Source: Leishmania martiniquensis (taxonomy: Eukaryota > Euglenozoa > Kinetoplastea > Trypanosomatida > Trypanosomatidae). Taken from it: DNA of 64,000 bases. Each line of letters opens with the position of its first letter. Position 1 is the first letter of the stretch. A model generated the notes under the pieces. It worked only from the letters and a program-made list of their open reading frames with translations, searched no databases and was not told where the DNA came from. This document shows, in pieces, positions 29,601 through 38,124 of this stretch. Location: assembly GCF_017916325.1 (NCBI RefSeq), contig NC_090165.1:682001-746000 (forward strand). The letters run 5' to 3'. A program made the position numbers and the translations under genes.

Positions 29601-30402
29601 GGAAGCGCTGCGGCGCCGGGCACTCGCCTTGGAAGAAGCGGTGGAGAGGCGGGACCTCGCACGTCAGTGCGATTGGGTGCGTAGTCGCATTTTAGTCGCC
29701 GAGGACGCGCTGAAACAGTCGCAGGTGGCACGGAAGGAAGAGGACGACGCGTGGGAGTGCTCAGGAGAGGACGCGGGCCTGGCGGCGGTGGCGGTGGCGG
29801 CGAAGTCTGCGGTCACTGGGGCACTACAAGTAGGCATGGACAAACTTTCTACGGCGGAGGAGATGCTTCGTCGTGGCACTGTGATGAGGGAGCGTGCAGT
29901 ACGCCTGGATCTGCGGGTGAAAATGTGTCGTGATGTCGAGGTTTGTGCCAGGGGAGACCTTGAGTTTGCCGAGTGTTTTGGGCGGCTGGGCTTGACGCGG
30001 GCGTACGTAGTGTGCTGCCCGGCGCACACCAGAGCAATCAGTGATGCGGCGTCGACAAGAGTGGAAGAGGGTGCGGAGGGGGGTGGCATTGAGGGCCCGA
30101 CACCCGTTTCAGCCTCCGCTGGCGAGTCATCCGTGGCTCTACGAGCGCATACCCCGGCGCATGCCGGCATGGCTAGCGAGGCTGCTGAGCCAGTTGCGCC
30201 GCTTCCACCGTATAACCTGTACGTCAATGAGCACCTCGTCGATGCTTCAGCGCCGCCAGCTGACGTCGAAACCGTTTTTGGCGAGCACGCTCACGGCGAA
30301 GAGGGAATACCTCCGCGGCCGCACTTTGCTCTCCACGTCAGCGGCAGTACGTCCACGATCACGCCACCAAAGCTCATCTCGCCGTCTGTTTGTGCATCGT
30401 GA
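26668..30402 (+). CDS. Large hypothetical protein, possibly C-terminally truncated
   Basis: A 1,244-residue protein starting at the first ATG of a frame that is open further upstream only from a non-ATG codon. Most is Ser/Ala/Pro/Arg-rich and probably disordered. Ordered patches are about 60-100 (the 'ALLAHSIQEQVDRFYRDPKF' area, aromatic and charged), about 455-505 (WRHYRAVNDLFQQLLRLRVHH followed by a Cys cluster CQGPCPCGVC), and a helix-rich acidic/basic coiled-coil-like region at about 935-1,095. No enzyme motif or membrane segment; family not recognised. Immediately after the TGA at 30400-30402 the same frame stays open for 67 more codons, and coding-like sequence continues in shifted frames to 31510. 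The annotated C-terminus may therefore be a recent truncation. A second open frame overlaps it at 28124-28852. Confidence 0.7.
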   Translation: MSAPGLSHGGPRQGPRPHQRLARQRPCDAASLLTDRRVHAPRYSFDPGALLAHSIQEQVDRFYRDPKFDTGPCQPSLTAFRLNRKGWRRGDPFVRRNSLRPTAAEWRPAAPRRQSSILSSAPSSSQSAYILSSLPATQRQRLHRVAAAATPRLASTLAAPSKSTAWSEQRRKEGMVESGLESVQNLIGLGSYFAQHLDVTYRLLSVSSGGARASAAGPCSGEQVNAAGSRCGTRGTPQVPYPFSAPVPGFPYTSSVRRPEVPSGGHPSSTVRARCAQSPGQSELLQCAGSRTQAALYTCAVNDTASLSSPAAADAYGDEVSPSVGGSASTFSLEGRDLLFGEDPLVTELLQAPETAACTAETHRGAYMQAARGHATAFEQAASNARVVPSPAALATASFSRFSFSSAYDALVPRASQSLANHEAALNLCVGGVASSADARKPAAALATESPCTRETIDLKRSRGLWRHYRAVNDLFQQLLRLRVHHEHAMCQGPCPCGVCDDRFLASPPHGPRRASSSRAGHPLSSDRVAARVPTHDRVSRTNSSGRRLHARPAVDHYHGSAHCNDHGPSAPPLRCDVHLGKRGANTDARLLSGHSRCDSSILHDAFVPTPPPAPRDGASSALRRGPLRPSSAAQPRERSSRTSKSSAAPRAAPPYCVPYRGREAEYGRPFSSATEGRADVGRERGNDAGAPRERDEDAHDDRSLTEHLRGVARGIRAGRKGSSTSFVKDAASDPDSGAAHLSAVALPEALREEAHPDDGAYSELVRVPKAAGRAIPEAIAVEETEAAAVARTAMIPSQDILQLPLALQPPHVLGRSGVAVETVASSTSLHELRGDTNPALLRTPSAALPANEDTLPWGPAAVPEPLPTSETVPSSSCSSSVSSIALSSDSSSSLDSPVFALLGDTNASAAAPVADSHPIAVKTPAHSNVTFESVLRSTVVRVQLRVLSEQEGALRERLGVDEEDARWGVYCERTVEGEALRRRALALEEAVERRDLARQCDWVRSRILVAEDALKQSQVARKEEDDAWECSGEDAGLAAVAVAAKSAVTGALQVGMDKLSTAEEMLRRGTVMRERAVRLDLRVKMCRDVEVCARGDLEFAECFGRLGLTRAYVVCCPAHTRAISDAASTRVEEGAEGGGIEGPTPVSASAGESSVALRAHTPAHAGMASEAAEPVAPLPPYNLYVNEHLVDASAPPADVETVFGEHAHGEEGIPPRPHFALHVSGSTSTITPPKLISPSVCAS

Positions 30403-31510
30403 GCGCGACCAGAGCGGCTCTTCGCCGATGCCAGTGAGGCAACCGAACTGCATAAATCGTCAGCGAGGCGCAAGCCACAGACCTGTGCGCGGCGCAGGGA
30501 TGCGGTGCCGATGGTGCCAGAGGATTTGAAAGGCGTCCTTTTTTTCGCGGAGGCTGGGCGAGGGGCAGCTCCGCAGTGGCCACCGCTTCACAAGCAGACG
30601 TGGTGAGATTGCCGATAGAGGCTTCTCTTCAGCTGCGAAAGCACTTCGACTGTTGCGTAGTGTGGTGTGCAGCCCCATTCTACGGCACTTGACCCACTGC
30701 CTTACTCTGTGCTGAGCACGCATGAAGTGCCGACGCCTGTGGTGAAGCTTTCCCCCCTTTTGAAGCCGGCAGAGGCGGTGTGAGTAGCTTCCGCTGAACA
30801 CGCGGCTAAGAAAGCCTCCGCTGGGTGAGGGTCCTACGGCTGAAGCGCGGACGGAACTGCATGGCACAGCCACCCCTTCCCTCCCCCCGGCGGCTCTTGA
30901 TGCCACTCAGATGCCATTTCCCCCCCTCGCGGTTACCTGACGGTGCCGCTACAGAGACCCTCCCTTCTGCGTACTCTCAGACGAGGGCGCTCTAGGCCGC
31001 TTCCTCTTCTGGCAAACTCCGCGAACGGAGCTGCCGTTCCTTCTCTGGGGCACTTCCGCAGAGCACGAGCAGACTCTTGGTACGGTGGTGGACGTCGCAG
31101 TGAGGCAGAAGTTGCAGAGGAAGTCTGCCGCCGCTGCGGCGGACGCGGAGGGGTCTCTGATGCTTTATCGGCTCTCCTGGCGAAGTAGAAAGTGGTGCGT
31201 CCTTGAGGGAATCGCCATGCATTTCACGTCCTTGAAGATGGCAAAGCGCGCCTGAGACTCGTTGCCCTTACTGCTCTGGGAGCAGACCACTACCACTGCC
31301 GCCGTCGTGGTATTTCAGGCGGAGCATTCGGTCGAGGAGCTGACCTCTAGCATGCGCTTACGGAGCGTCCTGCGCCCGGCTCAGCGTGTTCAGAAGCTAG
31401 CCCCGGAAATAGCGGCCGGCTCACCGCTGTGGCATAAAGGTATCGGTTCGTCTCTGCCTCCTGGGAGAGGGTGCGCGGGGCGTCGACAGCAGTGCTCCGT
31501 AATATTCTAG
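30403..31510 (+). pseudogene. Decayed coding sequence with a PH-like domain remnant
   Basis: No intact ORF, but coding-like translation runs through the region with frame changes. (1) 30403-30603 continues the upstream gene's frame. (2) About 30576-30684 reads well in a second frame up to a TGA. (3) About 30685-30780 returns to the first frame. (4) 30788-31510 lies in a third frame, interrupted only by TGA at 30938-30940 and 31253-31255 and ended by TAG at 31508-31510. In part 4 third codon positions are mostly G or C, as in real genes here. The stretch 31150-31375 resembles a pleckstrin-homology domain: 'RKWCVLEG.AMHFTSL' before the in-frame TGA, and 'VVVFQAEHSVEEL' plus a helix after it. 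No usable ATG begins part 4. It is either a pseudogene or the broken C-terminal end of the preceding gene; sequencing error is possible. Confidence 0.6.
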
Positions 31511-33380
31511 CGGACCAAACATTCGAGTCCCATCTCCATATCCGAAGGCGCCGCAGCGCAGCGGCGGGCTCACAGCCCCTCCCACTCGCCTAGTTGCGCT
31601 CGCCCCACCCGAGGCGACGAAAATGGCAGGCGATGAGCGGCACGCAAACCGAACGAGTCGAGGGAAGTGAGGAATGCTTCGGAGACATCCCTGCCTTTGT
31701 ATGGACGCAGCCGAGCGCTGCTCCGTCGTGCTGGCTCAGGGCACTGTGCACCCACATCGACGGAAAAGCCGAAGTCAAATGCATGACGCTCAGGTAGCTC
31801 CAGGCCGGGCCTCTTCTTCCCCCCTTAGGGGGGTTGGCGTTGGCGACCATCAGAGGGGCAAGAGGGAGCGCTTGTCTTGATAGCAACCCTCTGCTCTCTT
31901 CCTTGCACAACGTCTGCTGCCGCATTCCCGTGTCGCACCGGCAGCGTGCGTCAGCGCTGGCATCGATTCCTCTCCATCCGAGGTAAGGGGTGCGTGGCTG
32001 CTGCACGTGCTTGGTGGATGGGTTCTTGGGATAGGGAAACGTTTCCATGACCCGAACGTGTCTGTGTTTGTGTCTCTTTCCCTTTTATTATTTCTCTCTG
32101 CTGCTGCCGCGGCCTGCTGATCCATCGCGTATCCTGACAAGAAGGCGCTCCTTTCGCTTCTCTTTACGTTGTCTCATCCTGTCCCTCCCCTCATTCCTCT
32201 CTTTTCTCCCCCTCGCTACCCGTAGGTGGAGCGAACCATAGACAGCCCGTTGTCTGACGCCTTCGACACTCGTGTTGCCGTTCCTCTTTGTATTCCTGTG
32301 CGTTCCCCCCTTGTCCGTTTTTGTGGTCTCTGTCGCCGACCCCTTGGGGCCCTCCCTCGCCCCTCTCTTTATTTCTCTCTATCCTTTTTTGCGATGTCTT
32401 TTGCGGGTGGCGCCGCCTCTCCATCATCGCTCGTCGCGTTCGCGTTATTGTCCGTTTCCTCTGAGACCCGCTTTGCCAAAGTGCCGCCTGCTCGATGTAC
32501 ACGTATGCGCGTTTCCGCCGCACCACACTCCCTTCCTCCCATTGATGGAGTGTCTGCGCCACTTCCAGCCTTGTGCGTGTCCACGTGCTTCTGTCTCCCT
32601 TTCGTTTTTTTTTCTCTCTCTGTTTTTTTTTGTTTCCGGCCTTCAGTGTCGCGGTCTGCGCTCGTATAGATGTCTCCGTGTGTACGTTTGTTAGGTAGTG
32701 AGGGGTGAGGTTCCCCCTCCCCCCTTCCCCTGGCAGAGCCCTGAGACGGTGAAGGGTGTGGCTATGGTGTATCTATGATGGCCTTGCGCAGCCTCTGCGG
32801 GAGAGCACGCACACGCAGAACCACGCAGAGAGGCTCGCTGCCACCAGGAGCCCAGCATCGTCCACCACCATGTAGAAATTCTCAGTAGGAAAGAAGAAGA
32901 AAAAAGGGGACAGCGAAGTCCCCGCGTCGCCTACGGGCCACAGTTTGCATGCCAGCAACAAAAAAGGATTGTCATAAGTTGCTATGCACCATCGGTCACC
33001 GATTTGTGTGACCGCATCGTACTGCACACGGCGCTTCTGACTCTCCGCTGCAAGGCGACGTCAGGAAAGCAAAAATAAATGAAGATCGCTTGACCCCAGC
33101 TGGCGTGCAGAAAATGCATCATGTATGCGCAGGATTTGCGTGCATGGCTGATGAACCACGACTCCACGTCTACTGAATTGCTCAGGCGCGCCTTTCCGGA
33201 AGAGACGCCTTCGCCATCTTTTCTGCCGCCCTGCGAGACTATGAGCTCATGCTGCCTGCCGAGCTGCTTGCCGCGCGACTTCATCTCGAAATGTTTCCCC
33301 TTCTCTCCGTCGGCGCACATCTGCTTGTGTGCGGGGCCATGTGGCACCCCTTATTAGGGATGCGCCGTGCGTGTGACGAT

Positions 33381-33473
33381 TGGCAAGCGCTCTTTTGTGT
33401 TCGGCTCCCTCTCTCACTCCCTCCATCTCTCTCGTTCTGTGTCTGGAAGAGCCCAACACAAAAGAGCGCTTGC
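33381..33473. repeat. 27-bp inverted repeat with pyrimidine-rich loop
   Basis: Arm 33381-33407 and arm 33447-33473 are reverse complements except for one C/C mismatch (33402/33452). The outer 21 nt (starting TGGCAAGCGC) and inner 5 nt pair perfectly. The 39-nt spacer is mostly C/T. Transcribed rightward it forms a long stable stem-loop about 1.1 kb upstream of GPI14. Confidence 0.9.
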
Positions 33474-34520
33474 CACGAGGGTACCGGGGACGTAGAAGGC
33501 TCGAAGCACGACAAGAAAAAGGGAGTGGCGTGGAGGAGAGGGGGGAAAGCGGGGCAGATTGCACGACAGCTTGTTTGCTTTTCTGCTCCGTCGGCCCCTT
33601 TTCTTCGGTCGTTGCCGCCCGCTCCTCCGCGCTCGACTCGCTTGCCCTCCTTGCCCATCCCCGACTCGAGGCGTAGGGCCTCACGTGTCTCGCCACTACT
33701 CTTGTATTTCACATCCGGTATCTACGCCCCCTCTTCGTCACTCGCTGCGCCGGTCTCTCCTTCTCCCACGGCCCCCTCTTCTCGATCTGACGTGGTGCTC
33801 CACTTTTTTCCCCTTGATTTCTTCAATTTGCGTCAGCCGCATCACCATTGGGTACCACCCTCCCCCATATCGGCTCCTTTTTCTGCGGGTGTGTCTCGAC
33901 GTATTGCGCGGGCTCCGTCCATCACGTGCCACGGAGAGAGAAGCACTTCCCCCCCCTCTGCCATCAGCACACAAAGCCAAGCGATCGCCACACCTGCGCT
34001 ACGGGAGCTCCCTCTACTCTCTTCCTCGTTGTGAGTCCCTCACCCACACACATTGGAAGATTCTGAGCTGTCGTCGCATCCACCTTCACTGTAGGGGTGC
34101 ACGACACCCCTCCCTCCCTCCCTCCCCCCACAAGAAACAAACGTTGCTGAGATTCCCTTTGCCCACATCTCTCTATCTCTCTCCATGTCCCGCATTGCGC
34201 TGTTCATCGGATGAGTGCGCCTTTTCCCCTTGCGTGGACGATTGATGCTCGCTGCTCTGCGCCGTGTTTCGCCTTCCGTCCCTTTTTGTATATAATTTCT
34301 TTCTACTCCGTATCGCCGCCCTTTTTCTTCGCCTGTTCGCGGCCATCTCGGACAGTGCACGCGCCACCTCCCCTCCCCTCCCCTTGGTACCAGCAGGCAC
34401 GCGAACCGAGCCGCTGAGGGCCGGGAGCGCGCATGCACAACCTCTTACGCCATTCCCATCGATCTCTCTCTCTCTGGGGCTTCTTTTTTTTATTTTCCTT
34501 CGGGATCTGGCCATCTATCT

Positions 34521-34553
34521 GGTCCTCCTTCCCCTCTTCTCCGCATTGCCCAG
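34521..34553 (+). promoter_or_regulatory. Polypyrimidine tract and trans-splice acceptor of GPI14
   Basis: C/T-rich tract at 34521-34549, then GCCCAG with AG at 34552-34553, 56 nt before the ATG at 34610. Further CT and T runs at 34455-34500 strengthen the signal. Confidence 0.55.
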
Positions 34554-34609
34554 ACGCCCTCTTCCCCTTTCCATAAACGCACCTGTCATACTCGCGCTCA
34601 CTTCACACC

Positions 34610-35908
34610 ATGAAGAACGTAACGTGGATGGACCGACAGAGCATTCGCGCACTTCTCCTCTACGGAGGGCTCGTGCGGCTCGTGCTGCTTATTTACGCCG
34701 GTTTTCATGACTGCCATTTTCGAGTCAAATATACAGATATCGACTACACGATCGTGGTGGATGGCGCAAGGGAGGTACTAAATGGTGGAACACCGTTTGA
34801 TCGCACGACGTACCGGTACACGCCGCTCCTCGCTGTGCTGGTACTCCCTGCCGTGCTCATCGCACACCCGCTGGGGAAGGTCCTCTTCACGCTGAGCGAC
34901 CTTGGCGCAGCTTACTACTGCTTTCGCATTCTCCTGCGCTTTTCGACGGAGCGGAGTGCGAAGTGGATGGTGGCAATCTTTATCCTCTGGAACCCTGTTG
35001 TGCTGAACGTGTCGACGCGTGGGAACAGCGACATGCTCATCTGTTTCCTGAGCATGGGGGTGCTGGCAAAGTTTGTCGAGGGCCGCTATTTCGTGGCCGC
35101 CGCAATCCTCGGCTTTGCAGTACACGTCAAGATCTACCCAGTCATCTATGCTCTTCCCCTGGTGCTCGGCGTGTGGGAGGGCGCGAAGTCTTGTCGCTTC
35201 TGGAGTCGTCTCGCCCACACCGCCCATGTGGTGGTCGGCTGTGGCTTCTGGTTCACGGCCGCCTTCGCTGTCCCGACGTATGCGTGCTACGTGGTTTATG
35301 GCCAGCAGTACCTTGACGAGGCCTTCCTCTACCACATCCACCGCGAGGACCACCGACACAACTTCTCTCCTTACTGGCTGCTCATGTATCTGAACATGGG
35401 CCGCCGCAACCTTGGCGTCGGCAGGGATCACTCCGCTGGGCTGTTCGCTTTTCTCCCGCAGCTCGCCGTGTTGGGCTACGCTTCGTGGAAGCTGCGTACG
35501 AACGTTGCGCACGCCTTCTGCATTGAGACGATCCTCTTTGTGGCATTTAACAAGGTCTGCACGGTGCAGTACTTTGTGTGGTTCCTCCCCTTCCTGGGGT
35601 TCGTCTTCTGCGAGCCGGCGCCGCGAACACGGCTGGCGCGTACCCCCGTCTCCCCCAAGCCAAAGGGGCTCCCGCTCCTCTGGTCCGTTGCCCCCGTACT
35701 CCTTTGGAGCCTCACCATTCCGCTGTGGGTGTGCGCAGCCTATCCGCTCGAGTTTGGGGGAGAGAACCACTACGGCCGCCTGTGGATCGTATCCTGCCTC
35801 TTCTACCTGGCCACTGTGGGCCTCGCCGCATGGCTAGGGCGGCTGTGCTGCCGAAACAGCATGAGCTTTGCCATGAAGGATGTCAGCTTGGCGCGCAAGG
35901 CGTTTTAG
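34610..35908 (+). CDS. GPI14: GPI mannosyltransferase I (PIG-M / GPI14)
   Basis: Adds the first alpha-1,4 mannose to GlcN-PI in GPI-anchor synthesis, in the ER lumen with dolichol-phosphate-mannose as donor. In trypanosomatids this pathway feeds the anchors of abundant surface proteins and glycolipids. The 432-residue length matches PIG-M (about 420). The family signature is clear near the N-terminus: 'YTDIDY' with the catalytic DxD as D43-I44-D45, then 'DGAREVLNGGTPFDRTTYRYTP' at about 51-72. Many hydrophobic helices follow (for example about 75-90, 190-230, 330-350, 365-405). 'GNSDML' near 143 and 'HFKVYP'-like 'HVKIYPVIYALP' near 171-182 are also typical. Start fixed by the splice acceptor at 34552-34553. 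Confidence 0.92.
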   Translation: MKNVTWMDRQSIRALLLYGGLVRLVLLIYAGFHDCHFRVKYTDIDYTIVVDGAREVLNGGTPFDRTTYRYTPLLAVLVLPAVLIAHPLGKVLFTLSDLGAAYYCFRILLRFSTERSAKWMVAIFILWNPVVLNVSTRGNSDMLICFLSMGVLAKFVEGRYFVAAAILGFAVHVKIYPVIYALPLVLGVWEGAKSCRFWSRLAHTAHVVVGCGFWFTAAFAVPTYACYVVYGQQYLDEAFLYHIHREDHRHNFSPYWLLMYLNMGRRNLGVGRDHSAGLFAFLPQLAVLGYASWKLRTNVAHAFCIETILFVAFNKVCTVQYFVWFLPFLGFVFCEPAPRTRLARTPVSPKPKGLPLLWSVAPVLLWSLTIPLWVCAAYPLEFGGENHYGRLWIVSCLFYLATVGLAAWLGRLCCRNSMSFAMKDVSLARKAF

Positions 35909-38124
35909 CTGCTTAGCAGCGCCTCTTATTGTTCACGCTGGTCCTGCTCTCACGCGGTGGAGGTGGTGGGCTATGCAGAGCACGGCGGCGGTGCACACCA
36001 GATTTCACGCTGGCGGTGCGCTGTGCGTGTGTACATGGGGGTGGGGTGGGTGGGTGGAGGGAAAGCTGCGCGAGGGCATGAAACTATCGTTGCCCTGTCA
36101 CACAGTCCTTCCTCTCTTTATCCAGCTCGTCCGGTAGGGCGGCGCATGCCCTTCGATAGTACGTCGGCGGAACTGCTTGCCTCGCATGAAGGCGGTGATG
36201 AGGGGTGAAAAGGGTTTCGACGAGAGAGAGTTTTGCATGCATAGAGCAGCGCGAGAAATGGGGCAGAGGCAGGGGGACGGGGCAGAGGCCGAGGGATGCA
36301 AAAGTAGCTAACATCGAATCCTTCGTGGGCCTCGGCGGCCCGCGCCGCTGCGCAACCCCTTATTCCCTGTCTCCCTCGCTTCACCCTTCTCTTTCTCTCT
36401 CCCTCTGCTGCTTGTTTTTTTTGCTGTGCGGCGAGATGCTGCGCAGCGCCCAAACCAGCCGGAGAGTCGGGGAAGCTGCAGCCGTGCGTACAGAAGCAGC
36501 AGCAGCAGCTCTGTGCGTTTTTTGAGCGCGAGAGAGCGAAATGAGATCTCGTGCATCTGGCTGCGCTCGCCATCATACTGTATCAAATAGGAGTGACGGT
36601 CATAGCTGGATGGCGCTGAGTAGCGACGTCGGTCTTGACTACGCCGTCGCCTGCATCAACACGCCTTACGGGTACTTGAATCGGGATGCGTCGCGTGCGA
36701 ATCACCCTCTTGCCGGACTCCCTCTCCTCCGCCTTTGCGGTGAGCTGTTCCTTGGGCTTCCTTGCTCCACATGCGCCTTCCTTCCCTGTCCACGCATCAG
36801 CGCACATCTTCGCTCCCTTTCTTGGCCCCGTTCCGCGCACGCAGACACTCTTAGACTCACCAGCGTACGAGGGCCTTTTTATTATTATTCTGTCCTATCG
36901 TCCTTCGCCGTGCGAATGAAGTGGTCCTCACCTCTCCGCCACAGGCACACGCACACACACGCACCCTTTTCTGTTCTCCGTTCTCTTTACTGCTCTTTGC
37001 AGCATGCGAAAGACGGGGAGGCCCAAGCCGTGTGCCGCCTCTCCCCCCCTCAGTGCCTCCCTGCACACTCGCAGCTGCCCTCACATAGGACATGGGTGCA
37101 CCTGCACGCACACTGTCTGACACCCCGACAAGAGACCAGCGGTATTCCCGTTTGTGTCTTCTCCCTCCATGTGGCCCCTTTCTTTTTAAAACTACTCCCC
37201 AATGCTCAATGACGAAGGGAGGAGGAGGTGGCGGATACTCACGTAACGTGCGTGACATTGCCCGGGAGGTGGGTCCCGCGACCACCTCCCTCTCGCTCTC
37301 CGTGCGGTGAATTCAGGCACTCCCCTCATGCGGTCTGCCAATGCTGATTCACCTCTGGCCGTGACACAGGGTCCAGTGCCTGCGGCGCACCACGCGCTCG
37401 GTAATGTGGTGGGGCCGGGGGGGCGAGTAGCGCGGAGCTCAGCGCATGCGTGTGTGCTGCATGGCGAAGGAAGAGGTAAGTTCACTGGCGATTCTTCGCT
37501 GGTGTCATTGTCTTTGCTTCTGCGCGGTTCTTGCATCTGATATTCTCCATGAGTATTCAAAAGTGAGGCTGCCATCTTGTCGAGGGTGTTGGCGGGGCTG
37601 AGAGGGCTTCTCTTACCCGTGTGAGTGGAGGGTTGCAGCACAATGTTGATCCCCATGGCTTCCTGCCAATGTCGCTTTTTTTTGTGTCTGCGACTGTGCC
37701 GATCGCATCGATGTGACTCGAAGGAATCCGTGAAGTGAACCTTCTGCCTTTGCGCGTGTCGGTGTGCGCGCGGGGCTGCATCCTGGTCGAGGCGACGCAC
37801 GCAAGCCAACAACACCAGCATTGCATCTTTGTATCATCCTCAGAAGCTCACGTATGACGCCGACGCGGCTCTTTGACATGCATCTATGTGGTCTTTGCGC
37901 TGATGGTGCGCCTCGCCTCTCTTTCGTGTGCTCAGGCGCGCGCTGCGCTCTATCCGCTTTTCCACGGTGCCGCTTTTCGCTTCATGATCGCCTTTCTCTA
38001 CGCACATGCGTGCCACACGCCTAATGCAACGCAGAGCGCGCGAAGGTCATCATCGGTGTCGCTTCTTTGCCGCCTTCACGAAGCGCTTTCTCTTCATCCG
38101 CGTGTCTTTCTGCCCACGCTGAAG
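35909..38124. other. Long intergenic region (about 2.2 kb)
   Basis: 3' UTR of GPI14 and leader of the calpain-like gene. Pyrimidine-rich stretches lie at about 36355-36420 and 36720-36790. A 223-codon ORF at 36541-37212 begins plausibly but becomes pyrimidine-tract translation and is not supported. No gene called. Confidence 0.5.

Larger units (their letters stand above)
31511..34609. other. Long intergenic region (about 3.1 kb) with inverted repeat
   Basis: No supported gene. 31590-31800 has short coding-like pieces on both strands that I could not connect to anything. From about 32050 it is strongly pyrimidine-rich (e.g. 32155-32215, 32590-32645, 33600-33790, 34100-34135, 34455-34560). A 27-bp inverted repeat lies at 33381-33473 (separate entry). 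Confidence 0.5.

Noticed and set aside
31590..32048. 152-codon ORF on the - strand
   Set aside because: It would be transcribed against the polycistronic unit, has no domain, and overlaps equally protein-like fragments on the + strand.
33249..34034. 261-codon open frame on the + strand
   Set aside because: It overlaps the inverted repeat and long CT tracts; composition is that of UTR.
36541..37212. 223-codon ORF on the + strand with an ATG
   Set aside because: The first about 45 residues look plausible, but the rest is Ser/Leu/Pro-rich translation of pyrimidine tracts and CA repeats; no domain and no clear splice signal.
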